A stretch of DNA of 64,000 nucleotides from Parapedobacter defluvii. GTDB taxonomy: Bacteria > Bacteroidota > Bacteroidia > Sphingobacteriales > Sphingobacteriaceae. Every line of letters begins with the position of its first letter. Positions within the stretch are counted from its first letter, which is position 1. Shown piece after piece: positions 45,746 through 53,886 of this stretch. The stretch covers positions 156,033 through 220,032 of the forward strand of contig NZ_BMIK01000008.1 of assembly GCF_014642075.1 (NCBI RefSeq), written 5' to 3'. The position numbers were made by a program, and so were the translations under genes. Below the pieces are notes generated by a model. It ran no database searches and was not told the origin of the DNA. It was given only the letters and a program-made list of their open reading frames with translations.

Positions 45746-46249
45746 TCAAGCTTGGGTGGGCTGCAATTTGTCGCCCACGATATGCTCAGTCTCTATTTTT
45801 TTCTGCAATTCGAGAAAAGCACCGATAAGTGCTTCTGGCCTTGGGGGGCAGCCCTGCACATAAATATCAACAGGAATGATGCGGTCTACACCTTTGACCA
45901 CGTGATAACCGTGTTGCCAATAAGGGCCTCCACAGTTGGCACATGACCCCATGGAGATTACATATTTTGGATCGGGCATCTGCTCGTACAACCGCCGTAT
46001 GCGGTCGGCCATTTTAAAGGTTACCGTACCGGCGATAATCATAACGTCCGATTGCCGGGGAGACGGACGGGGAAAAACCCCGAAACGATCCAAGTCATAT
46101 GTAGCAGCCATTGCACCCATCATTTCAATTGCACAGCAAGCGATGCCGAAGCTCATGGGCCACATAGACGATAACCGTGCCCAATTAAGTAGGTCGTCCA
46201 GCTTCGCAACTACCACACCATTGCTTTCCAGTTGTTTGTTGATACTCAT
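45746..46249 (-). CDS. nuoB: NADH-quinone oxidoreductase subunit B
   Basis: The 167-residue peripheral-arm subunit that carries iron-sulfur cluster N2. Ligands are the adjacent Cys38-Cys39 (IACCAIEMM), Cys103 (GSCANCGG) and Cys134 ([11 protein letters not shown]), all present. [18 protein letters not shown] is conserved. It overlaps nuoA by 4 bases (ATGA), a coupled pair. The rest of complex I is not here: purK follows instead of nuoC. Confidence 0.96.
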   Translation of the reverse strand: MSINKQLESNGVVVAKLDDLLNWARLSSMWPMSFGIACCAIEMMGAMAATYDLDRFGVFPRPSPRQSDVMIIAGTVTFKMADRIRRLYEQMPDPKYVISMGSCANCGGPYWQHGYHVVKGVDRIIPVDIYVQGCPPRPEALIGAFLELQKKIETEHIVGDKLQPTQA

Positions 46250-46848
46250 GATGACGTACCTCCCGGTTTTCTGAACATCGGTTTGAATGCCGGTTTTTTT
46301 AGCTCAGCTGCACTGCCCTGGGGTTGGAAAGCTTTTGGAGACTCTGTTGCAAAAGGTTCAAATTTGCGGATCTGATGGGATTCCCGGTTCAGTTTGTCGT
46401 AAGCAGACTTGGGGATGTTTACATCCACCCGGGGCAGTACGGTTCGCGATTTTACCCATTCCAAATCCCCTTTCCTCCATACATATACCAAGCCGATGAC
46501 CAATATTCCAATAAAAATGGCCATTTCGACCAACGTAAACCATCCCCAACGTGCATCTGCGGCGATCAATTCCGGACGGCCGAATACCGTGGCCCAAGGA
46601 AAGACGAATATCATCTCCACATCAAACAGCAGAAACACCAGTGCTATGACATAAAAGCGCGAGTTGAAGGCAATCCAAGAGCTGCCGATGGCTTCTTCGC
46701 CACATTCATACGTACTCAACTTTTCAGGGGTAGGTTTTTTGGGGGATATGATTTTACCCAATAGCAGGGTAACTAATACCAACAGCACACCCATTACTCC
46801 GATGAGGAGTATTTTGCCAAATTCGGTAAGCTGCCCCGGCTCGTCCAT
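46246..46848 (-). CDS. nuoA: NADH-quinone oxidoreductase subunit A
   Basis: A membrane subunit of complex I with three helices ([58 protein letters not shown]). The conserved [12 protein letters not shown] loop and LLFDVE motif are intact. The ATG at 46848 gives 200 residues; a TTG three codons earlier is less likely. It is longer than usual because of a hydrophilic C-terminal extension (from about 135, ending [12 protein letters not shown]) of unknown role. Confidence 0.94.
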   Translation of the reverse strand: MDEPGQLTEFGKILLIGVMGVLLVLVTLLLGKIISPKKPTPEKLSTYECGEEAIGSSWIAFNSRFYVIALVFLLFDVEMIFVFPWATVFGRPELIAADARWGWFTLVEMAIFIGILVIGLVYVWRKGDLEWVKSRTVLPRVDVNIPKSAYDKLNRESHQIRKFEPFATESPKAFQPQGSAAELKKPAFKPMFRKPGGTSS

Positions 46849-46854
46849 ATTCCA

Positions 46855-46862
46855 CAAAGATA
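46855..46862 (-). promoter_or_regulatory. -7 element immediately before nuoA
   Basis: TATCTTTG on the minus strand is an exact match and ends 7 bases before the ATG at 46848, so transcription could start at the first base of the start codon (leaderless). Confidence 0.45.
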
Positions 46863-46899
46863 AAGAAATTATTAATGATCGTTTTAATTGTGTTTAAAA

Positions 46900-46930
46900 T
46901 TGGAAGGCCAGTCGTTTTTTTCTTAGATTG
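46900..46930 (+). promoter_or_regulatory. Candidate promoter for the small secreted protein gene
   Basis: TTG (46900-46902), a 21-base spacer, then TAGATTG (46924-46930), a near match to TAnnTTTG. The ATG is at 46956. Confidence 0.35.
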
Positions 46931-46955
46931 CAACGGTAATGATTATCTATCCTGA

Positions 46956-47357
46956 ATGAAAATGAGTAAGCTAATTATTCCCCTTGTTTTAGCCGTTTTG
47001 GGTGCCATTACGGCTATTTCTGGATTTGCACAATCCCGAAATCAGGTAGGTATCAATTTAGTGCTAAAGCCCATTCAAACCATTCATATTGATGACAAGC
47101 GGGATCAATCGGATCGTTTCCGAAAGCTTACTTCAGATCGGAATAAACCCAATCGACAGGTAGCGGCTTTCGGAACAACTTCCTATCAACTCGAAGTTGA
47201 CAGCATCCTGATCGGTACGTTACCTATCGGGGAGACTGCCTTGCCCGAATATGTAGTTGCCAGCAAATATAAAGCCGTCTATCTCCAAAATAAGAGAGCT
47301 ACCTACTCCGCTTTGTTCGACCGGCCTTTGCTTATTTACAGCATTCAAGTTAAATAA
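46956..47357 (+). CDS. Small secreted protein sharing the pilin N-terminal motif
   Basis: A 133-residue protein with a signal peptide ending near ISGFAQ. The mature start has VGINLVLKPIQTIHI, matching VALNVILKPVRTLTV in the pilin-like protein at 48445, so the two share an N-terminal strand. The rest is short and differs (VAAFGTTSYQLEVDSI), and the C-terminus alternates hydrophobics (LLIYSIQVK). It may be a minor or specialised subunit of the fibre system, or a remnant. It precedes the AraC gene. No known family recognised. Confidence 0.6.
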   Translation: MKMSKLIIPLVLAVLGAITAISGFAQSRNQVGINLVLKPIQTIHIDDKRDQSDRFRKLTSDRNKPNRQVAAFGTTSYQLEVDSILIGTLPIGETALPEYVVASKYKAVYLQNKRATYSALFDRPLLIYSIQVK

Positions 47358-47442
47358 TCCGTCTTTGCGGCTCGTTAGGTATTGTTTTTATCCTATGCGT
47401 GGTATAGTTGTTGTGGTTTTTCTGTGAAAAAAGTCTTGATGT

Positions 47443-48276
47443 ATGACGGCTATTGATTTCGGAATCTATCGGGTGCAAAAACTAGGAAATCACCTCCCGA
47501 ATATACATTTGCCGGCAAGACGTGGTATGTATATGGTTATTTTTTCAGGACCAGCGGGAGCAGTGCATCACATTGACAACCGGGCATTTACGCTACCGCC
47601 TTATTCGGTATTATTTATTGGCCCCGATCGTATTTCCCGATTCGACAACGAAATGACGGAAGATACCTATGTATTGCTTTTTTCTTCCAATTTTTTCGGC
47701 CGTTCAAACCGGGATCTGCATTTTTTGCTGAACAGTCCGCTTTTCAACGACCACAGTCAGGTTTACTACATGACGTTGCCGGATGAAGGGTTGCTGTACG
47801 GGAAAGTGATGGTACACTTACTATACCAGGCACGGAACGGAATCGGAGAACGGATTAACCAGGATTTGGCGCATAACCTGATTGAGCAGATCCTGATTAT
47901 GGGATCCATGAATGTCAAGCAGGTTTCCAATGCGGGTTATCGGGAAGATCAGGATAATTTCTTGGTGCTCAGGTATAGAACCCTGATTGCCGAATATTTT
48001 GTTCCCGAGAAATCGGTCAAATTTTATGCAGACAAATTGAATGTCACCGAACGGCGGCTCACCAAAGCAACCGAACAGGTGACGGGGGTCGGTGCCAAAG
48101 AGCTGATCATTGATCATGTAATGGAAGAAGCAAAACGGCAGCTCACCCATTCGGAAAAAAATGTGAAAGAAATCAGCTTGGCATTGGGATTCAGCGGCGA
48201 GCAGAATTTCAGTGCTTTCTTCTTCAAATATGCGGGTATAAGGCCCACCGAATTCCGCAGAAGGGCCAGTTTGTAG
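47443..48276 (+). CDS. AraC-family transcriptional regulator
   Basis: A 277-residue regulator. The N-terminal half (about 1-150) is a cupin-like sensor region with PYSVLFIGPDRISRFD. The C-terminal double helix-turn-helix spans about 175-275: VKFYADKLNVTERRLTKATEQVTG and VKEISLALGFSGEQNFSAFFFKYAGIRPTEFRRRA, the second being the AraC signature. It lies between the small secreted protein and the pilin-like gene and is the obvious candidate regulator of the fibre locus. Its effector is unknown. Confidence 0.9.
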   Translation: MTAIDFGIYRVQKLGNHLPNIHLPARRGMYMVIFSGPAGAVHHIDNRAFTLPPYSVLFIGPDRISRFDNEMTEDTYVLLFSSNFFGRSNRDLHFLLNSPLFNDHSQVYYMTLPDEGLLYGKVMVHLLYQARNGIGERINQDLAHNLIEQILIMGSMNVKQVSNAGYREDQDNFLVLRYRTLIAEYFVPEKSVKFYADKLNVTERRLTKATEQVTGVGAKELIIDHVMEEAKRQLTHSEKNVKEISLALGFSGEQNFSAFFFKYAGIRPTEFRRRASL

Positions 48277-48372
48277 GGGTTCACCTACAAAATGTAAATA
48301 AACAACTACATCGATACAAGAATGCATATTTCATGTGCTGTTTTTCATATTTTTTCGGATTCAACCCCGCTC

Positions 48373-48380
48373 TACCTTTG
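48373..48380 (+). promoter_or_regulatory. -7 element of the fibre operon promoter
   Basis: TACCTTTG matches TAnnTTTG. A start near 48387 leaves a leader of about 58 bases before the pilin-like ATG. No clear TTG lies upstream, in keeping with an activator-dependent promoter. Confidence 0.5.
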
Positions 48381-48444
48381 TGCTGTCCTTTCGGATTAAT
48401 AAGGAAAGCAAAAGAAAAAACAAAAAAATAGTAAAAACACAATC

Positions 48445-49065
48445 ATGAAAAACAGCGTGAAAAATCAATTGAAAAAAGTAGTTTTGGCGACAATGGTAGC
48501 TACCCTGGGCGTATTTGCCGGAGTTGCAGATGCGCAGACAACGGGTTTAAGTGGCAGTCAGGTTGGGCCTGTTGGCAATGGCAGTCCCGCACAGGTAGCG
48601 TTAAATGTAATCCTGAAACCGGTACGCACGTTGACGGTGAGTAACGACCAGGTAAATTTGGTGTATGAAACAGCGGCTGATTACGAAAATGGCGTGAGCT
48701 ATACAACGACCGGCGGCCACCTTCGGGTAACCAATATAGGCGGTGGTTACAAAATCTATGTGAAAGCTTCGACCCCCAATCTGTTGGGTGAAAACGGCAA
48801 CAACAATACCATCGATGGTAGCACGGTAACGGTTACGGGATTGGCCCAATCAGGGGTACAGGCGTACACCCGTAAAATTAATGAGATCAATGGCGGCACG
48901 TATGGGGCGGAACTTTTCCACCACAGCAATAACGCCAATGTCGTAGACAAAGCATACGATGTGAAATATGCAGCGGCTGGTCAGGGTGCATATCTGGACA
49001 AACTGTTCCAAAACAAACAGACCAAATATACAGTAAACGTGGTCTATACGATAGTAAGTGAATAA
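48445..49065 (+). CDS. Pilin-like secreted subunit (probable main fibre subunit)
   Basis: A 206-residue secreted protein with signal peptide ending near GVADAQ. After VALNVILKPVRTLTV the protein is beta-rich with GYKIYVKASTPNL and YGAELFHHSNN. The C-terminus, TKYTVNVVYTIVSE, alternates hydrophobic and polar residues with a penultimate-region Tyr, the feature chaperone/usher pilins use to bind their chaperone. There are no cysteines in the mature protein. It heads a four-gene operon with a PapD-like chaperone, a two-domain subunit and an outer-membrane barrel. Assignment as pilin is by context and strand pattern. Confidence 0.65.
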   Translation: MKNSVKNQLKKVVLATMVATLGVFAGVADAQTTGLSGSQVGPVGNGSPAQVALNVILKPVRTLTVSNDQVNLVYETAADYENGVSYTTTGGHLRVTNIGGGYKIYVKASTPNLLGENGNNNTIDGSTVTVTGLAQSGVQAYTRKINEINGGTYGAELFHHSNNANVVDKAYDVKYAAAGQGAYLDKLFQNKQTKYTVNVVYTIVSE

Positions 49066-49091
49066 CAACAGTTAAAAACAAAATGACATTG

Positions 49092-49118
49092 GGGTTGTAG
49101 CTACTACGGTTACAACCC
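49092..49118 (+). promoter_or_regulatory. Intercistronic hairpin after the pilin-like gene
   Basis: GGGTTGTA (49092-49099) pairs with TACAACCC (49111-49118). No strong T run follows. Such a stem after the first subunit gene could trap transcripts or protect its 3' end so that the subunit outnumbers chaperone and barrel protein. Confidence 0.5.
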
Positions 49119-49138
49119 TATTGTTATATATCTATCCT

Positions 49139-49957
49139 ATGAAAACAACACTTCTCAAAGCCATTGGGGGTATTTTTGTTCTCCTATTGGGGTTTGGTAG
49201 CGTCGCAACGCAGGCCCAAACGGGAATCTCTATTAGTCCGCCGAGGGTATATTTCGTGATCGGACCCGGCCAGAGCCAAACAGAAAAAGTGGTCGTCAGT
49301 AATCCCAGCCAAGATTATCCACTGGAATTGGCCGTCTCATTCGAAGACTGGGCATATACTACGTATGGAGATAATCAGATGTTCCAATCCGGTACGTTGG
49401 CCACGTCATGCGCGGCGTGGATCTCCGTTCCCGAAGCATATTTTTCACTTGCTCCGGGCGAAAGCAAAGAAATTGATGTGCAAATGACGGTTCCGGCCGC
49501 TTACCGAAACGACACGGTACCCGTTCATACGGCGATCCTGTATGTGACGCAGCTCAATCCGCGTGATGGAGTAGACCAACAGGGAGCAAATATCCGCATT
49601 GCTGTGCGAACAGGAATCAAATTATACCAACGTCTGCCTGGATCCTTCCATCCAAATTTGGAAATAACCAATTTTCGGTATGAAAACGTAGAAATACCCA
49701 GGGTAATACTTGATTTTGAGAATGATGGTGATGTATGGGCGGATGGGCAGATCAGTTTGGAGTTGCTGAATCAAGCTACGGGGACGAAGACGGTACTTCC
49801 CGATGTGCTGTTTTACTCGATGCCCGGCGATCAAAGACAGCAGTACCTGGAGCTGCCGGAAAAGTTGGAAGCGGGAAAATACGTTGCGACGGCCATCGTC
49901 AACTATGGGGAGGCAAATACAATTAAAATTGCCGAATTGGAATTCAGCCATGACTAA
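49139..49957 (+). CDS. PapD-like periplasmic pilus chaperone
   Basis: A 272-residue two-domain immunoglobulin-like protein, exported by a signal peptide (LLLGFGSVATQAQ). The mature start ISISPPRVYFVIGPGQ places Arg where PapD has Arg8. RIAVRTGIKLYQRLPG matches the PapD segment around Lys112 (KIKLFYRP). The two basic residues anchor the subunit C-terminus in the chaperone cleft. WISVPEAYFSLAPGESKEIDVQMTVPA is the typical first-domain ending strand. The ATG at 49139 suits the signal; an earlier ATG at 49121 is possible. It overlaps the next gene by 8 bases. Confidence 0.75.
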   Translation: MKTTLLKAIGGIFVLLLGFGSVATQAQTGISISPPRVYFVIGPGQSQTEKVVVSNPSQDYPLELAVSFEDWAYTTYGDNQMFQSGTLATSCAAWISVPEAYFSLAPGESKEIDVQMTVPAAYRNDTVPVHTAILYVTQLNPRDGVDQQGANIRIAVRTGIKLYQRLPGSFHPNLEITNFRYENVEIPRVILDFENDGDVWADGQISLELLNQATGTKTVLPDVLFYSMPGDQRQQYLELPEKLEAGKYVATAIVNYGEANTIKIAELEFSHD

Positions 49958-51023
49958 CCGGATTTTTTGGTGGATTGCTATCGGGTTAGTAGGTTGCTGG
50001 CCGTCGGTTCTTCAGGCACAATTGAGGTTCAATGTTTACAGCGGCGGATATCTGAATGTGACAGACTACGGAGGGTACACCACGCCGGATGGCGGGCATC
50101 AATTCCACATCCAATATCAGGGGCAGCAGATCGATGAGCCAAACTGGGCCATCCGTGCGCGGATCAATGGACAGATCAGACCGGTTTCCGGACAGAACGT
50201 TTCGGGACTTCCGTTTCCTGCGGATAAATTGAGTTTCCGCTTTACGCACGACAATGGCAACAGCCCCACGCTGGCCGAAATCGGGGCGAGTACGGTGTTT
50301 ATCCCGTTCAATGCAGCAGGTGAGACCCTGCTGATCCCAAAGTCAAACGCATCCATTCGTTATCAAAACTCCTACGGTGGCAGTATGCAGTTCAACTTGT
50401 ATTTTGCCATCCAGGTAGCTGGCGGCACTTATCTTGATCAGTTTAAGAATAGCGCACCTTACCAAATCATTGTATATGCCGTACCCATTACGTTTACGAT
50501 GTACAATCGGGAAGGGAATATATTGGGGTATCAGGATGTAGTTTACCACATCCAGGTGAACCAAACCCTGTCCGGGACACCGTCCGCAGAACCGGCTTAC
50601 GGTATCGAAGTGCTCGGTGATGCCCGTGAAGGTAAGCTGGAATTCGGAAGTATCGGCAATTATACCGAAGGGGTAACAGTGGCATACAACGACGGGCTGA
50701 AGATTAATTCGAACACCGGTTTTTCCGTCGCTGTAAAGGCCGTCGGTCCGGAGATGGTGTCACGCTCTGGGGGGCAGGGTACGCTGCCCGTTTCGGTTGT
50801 GCATCTGCGGCTGTACCCCGGCAGCAGTCCTGCCCAGCTTGGTAGTTACGGGGAGATAACCTTGTCTGACGCCTACCAGGTACTGTTTAATACCCCCGTT
50901 GGAAGAAGCACGGCGCAGTTTTTTAACATCGCTTATCGCACAGTTGGAAATGACGAGCGTTTGCTTCACGCACGGTCGGGTACCTACACCACAACGCTGC
51001 TTTACCAGTTGGTTCCACAATAA
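49950..51023 (+). CDS. Two-domain secreted subunit, possible tip adhesin
   Basis: A 357-residue protein with a signal peptide (IAIGLVGCWPSVLQAQ). The N-terminal domain (about 25-205) is beta-rich with SGGYLNVTDYGGYT and NLYFAIQVAGG. The C-terminal domain (about 206-357) contains GIEVLGDAREGKLEFGSIG and ends in GTYTTTLLYQLVPQ, an alternating strand like that of the pilin-like protein. An N-terminal receptor domain plus a C-terminal pilin domain is the architecture of tip adhesins in chaperone/usher systems. The start at 49950 overlaps the chaperone stop. Receptor unknown. Confidence 0.6.
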   Translation: MTNRIFWWIAIGLVGCWPSVLQAQLRFNVYSGGYLNVTDYGGYTTPDGGHQFHIQYQGQQIDEPNWAIRARINGQIRPVSGQNVSGLPFPADKLSFRFTHDNGNSPTLAEIGASTVFIPFNAAGETLLIPKSNASIRYQNSYGGSMQFNLYFAIQVAGGTYLDQFKNSAPYQIIVYAVPITFTMYNREGNILGYQDVVYHIQVNQTLSGTPSAEPAYGIEVLGDAREGKLEFGSIGNYTEGVTVAYNDGLKINSNTGFSVAVKAVGPEMVSRSGGQGTLPVSVVHLRLYPGSSPAQLGSYGEITLSDAYQVLFNTPVGRSTAQFFNIAYRTVGNDERLLHARSGTYTTTLLYQLVPQ

Positions 51024-51031
51024 TCAGTCAT

Positions 51032-53884
51032 ATGGGCATTCATTACCTGCATATCCTTCTTACGGTAAGCCTATTTGGGTTGTTTGCAGTTCCGGCATCG
51101 GCGGTGCAACAGCAAACGGTTATGCAAGGTGCGTATGGGCTAGTGGCTGACTCGTTGGTTACTGGGACAAACGGGGATATCGTTGGAATCACGGTAGCTT
51201 TGGAAAGTTCTGCATCAGATACCGTAAAAGGGTCCCTTCGTATTGTGGTACCAATGGGCGTACAGGTTCTTGGAAATCGCATGCGGGAACTGGAGCTTGC
51301 CGCAGCCGGAAAGCGGTACGTCCCTATCAAGCTGCAATTAGGTGCAGATGCCGCAGCGGGTGAATATCCGGTCATTATTCAATGGACCGATGTATCGGGG
51401 CAGGTTTTGGCACATGTGCAGACAACACTGCGTATTCAACCTAAGCGTTCCGTTTGGCTGCAGGCCCTTACTGCCAATGAACTGATGCGGCAGGTAGGCG
51501 ACTCGTTGTCCATCCGTGTATTGATACGCAATGCCGGCAATACGCAGGAACGGGTACGTCTCGTGATTTCAATGCCTAATCAGCAGGGAGGGCGCCGGTT
51601 TGCTGCGAAAGATTTGGAATTAGGGGCGGCGGGGGATACAACGCTGGTTTTCGGGTATGTGATTGACCGGGATTTGATTCGGCTGGAGCGCTTCACGGTC
51701 AACGTTGTGGGCATGTACAGCAACGACGAGATTTTCGGTAATACAACCATCAGTGTACAAAACGCATCGGCAAACAGGCGGTATGAAGATCCGCTGCATA
51801 CTTCTGTTCCCGTTTGGTCTTACCAGCGTAATTACGCCACTTTCATTGCACGCAATCCGTTCAGCGATTATCCGTCCTGGCAATTGAATGGTCAGGGGAG
51901 TTATCAGCTGGCTCAGGGGCATCTTGACTTCAGCACATTTGCTTACCAATGGGGCGCCTGGCGGAATACGCCGATTTTGAATAACACATGGCTGAACGTT
52001 GAGCAGGATAACAAGGGGATTACCGTTGGGAATATCACAGAGAACCTGGAAACATTCGTAAACGGCAGGGGTGTAAAGGTTTATTTTTCGGATTCGCTGA
52101 AATCCGAGCATATAGAAGCGGGATTTGTAGATCGGACGTTCGATCTATTGGGATCGGATTATCGGCCGGCGTTCGGCAACGGCTTCACGGCTTATCTGCG
52201 CACACGGTTGGGTGAAGGAATTCCCGAGCGGAAGCGTTATGTGGGGACTGCCATATACGAACGGCTACCATTTGAAAACAGTGAAAGTATCCTGTATATG
52301 AATAGTTTTGACGTATTGCGACAGGGCCTTCAAAACAAAGTACGGTTGGTAGCCGATTTTGGTCCCGCCCTGACGCGACCGCTGTATGATGCAAAGGACG
52401 GGGACTACCAGCCGGCAATGGCAGCGGGGGTACAGCTACAGGCAAATCTTGCACAGTGGATGATCAACAGCACCAATTATTACAGTACGGGATATTATCC
52501 GGGTATTAGGCGGGGTGCACTGCAACTCAACCAGCGGGTCACCCATCCGGTTCGGCGGGCAAATACCTGGGTAGGATATAGCTTATACCAATATGCGCCG
52601 AAGTATTTTGAGAACCAGCCGTTTTATCAGAACGACTTTCTGACATCCCGCACGGAGTTGGGAATATCTTTCCCCTTGACTGACTTTCTCAGTCTTTCGG
52701 TGGTTCCGTTGTATGAATATGAAGAAGGTCGTTACTATTTTGGGAATGGCAACCAAACACAACCCGATATGAGCCTTCGTACGTATCGCCTGAACAGTAC
52801 CCTCAACTGGCGCAGCCGGAACCATCAACAGTATGCTTACCTGCAGATGGAGGGGGGACGGATGCAGTCGTCACTCACGGCAGGCGGAGAATGGCAGTTG
52901 CGGGCAAACCTGTCTTATAACTATGCATGGTTCAACTTCAACGCAAATCTGCAACGCGGCAATTTCTCACTGATTGAGGCGGCCAACAACTGGTATTTCG
53001 GCAGAGCGGGAGCTTACCGCACTGGGGCATCGGCTTCTGCCCGCCGTGAGTTTATGGCCAAACGGTTGCAAACGGAAGCTGGTATTAGTTATTACAGCGA
53101 CAGTTTCTCCGGTCAGAATTGGATGGGTAACGCCCGTGTGCAGTATGCGGTGACTCCAAAGACGGCTTTTTTCTTTTTGGGGCAGTTGTATCGGTATCAT
53201 ACTCCCTATTATGCCGGTTTCTCCAATACCAACATACAGCTGGGTATCCATCAGACATTGCCGGCCGGAAGGGGAACTTTGGTCGAAAAGCGGGGATCTA
53301 TCGAACTTTTCGTTTATCGTGATGTGAACAACAATGGCATTTTCGATGAAGGCGATATTGCGGCCGTCAACACCATGGTTATGATAAACCAGGCGGTCTT
53401 CATCACCGGTAATGACGGCAAGGCGACTTATCGTCGTGTACCGTATGGCCCGCAGCAGATCAGTGTGCCTGTGCAGCAGGGTTGGTATGCCCCAAGTGCG
53501 ACGGTGGAACTCGGCTCAAAGTGGCTTAGGGCCACCGTTGGCCTTCAGCAGGCAGGCTCAGTGCGTGGAAGTATACGGTATCAGTTTGATAATCGCCTGA
53601 GCTTTGAAGTAGATGCGGTATTAGCCGGCTTTACGGTTGTTGCAAAAAGTACCACCGGCTATACCGCACGGGCAGTAACAGATAATCAAGGGAATTATGT
53701 GCTTTTCCTGCCCACAGGCAGCTATGAGGTCAGTATTGTGGAAAATAGGATGCCTCAGCACGTCTATGTGGAAACACCCATCCAGCATATCGCTGTTGAG
53801 GCTAATGCAATTAATACAGGGCCTACGTTTGTACTTAAAGTAGAAGAAAAGCAAGTGGAGGTCAAGCGGTTTTCATCGCCATAG
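51032..53884 (+). CDS. Usher-like outer-membrane barrel protein
   Basis: A 950-residue protein with a signal peptide ending near PASA. Residues about 30-245 look like two Ig-type beta domains (GSLRIVVPMGVQVLG; LSIRVLIRNAGNTQERVRLVISMP). Residues about 260-750 are aromatic-rich amphipathic strands typical of an outer-membrane barrel (RTYRLNSTLNWRSRNHQQYAYLQM). The C-terminal part (about 755-950) has a calcium-loop-like DVNNNGIFDEGD, a plug-like beta sandwich (VRGSIRYQF...) and regulatory-like repeats. Size and placement after chaperone and subunits fit an usher, but the PapC N-terminal signature is not evident. It ends 2 bases before the convergent ffh stop. Confidence 0.6.
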   Translation: MGIHYLHILLTVSLFGLFAVPASAVQQQTVMQGAYGLVADSLVTGTNGDIVGITVALESSASDTVKGSLRIVVPMGVQVLGNRMRELELAAAGKRYVPIKLQLGADAAAGEYPVIIQWTDVSGQVLAHVQTTLRIQPKRSVWLQALTANELMRQVGDSLSIRVLIRNAGNTQERVRLVISMPNQQGGRRFAAKDLELGAAGDTTLVFGYVIDRDLIRLERFTVNVVGMYSNDEIFGNTTISVQNASANRRYEDPLHTSVPVWSYQRNYATFIARNPFSDYPSWQLNGQGSYQLAQGHLDFSTFAYQWGAWRNTPILNNTWLNVEQDNKGITVGNITENLETFVNGRGVKVYFSDSLKSEHIEAGFVDRTFDLLGSDYRPAFGNGFTAYLRTRLGEGIPERKRYVGTAIYERLPFENSESILYMNSFDVLRQGLQNKVRLVADFGPALTRPLYDAKDGDYQPAMAAGVQLQANLAQWMINSTNYYSTGYYPGIRRGALQLNQRVTHPVRRANTWVGYSLYQYAPKYFENQPFYQNDFLTSRTELGISFPLTDFLSLSVVPLYEYEEGRYYFGNGNQTQPDMSLRTYRLNSTLNWRSRNHQQYAYLQMEGGRMQSSLTAGGEWQLRANLSYNYAWFNFNANLQRGNFSLIEAANNWYFGRAGAYRTGASASARREFMAKRLQTEAGISYYSDSFSGQNWMGNARVQYAVTPKTAFFFLGQLYRYHTPYYAGFSNTNIQLGIHQTLPAGRGTLVEKRGSIELFVYRDVNNNGIFDEGDIAAVNTMVMINQAVFITGNDGKATYRRVPYGPQQISVPVQQGWYAPSATVELGSKWLRATVGLQQAGSVRGSIRYQFDNRLSFEVDAVLAGFTVVAKSTTGYTARAVTDNQGNYVLFLPTGSYEVSIVENRMPQHVYVETPIQHIAVEANAINTGPTFVLKVEEKQVEVKRFSSP

Positions 53885-53886
53885 CC

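Noticed and set aside
48445..53884. Type V (FimA/Mfa-type) pilus interpretation
   Set aside because: The subunits have no lipobox and a PapD-like chaperone and large barrel are present, which type V pili do not use.
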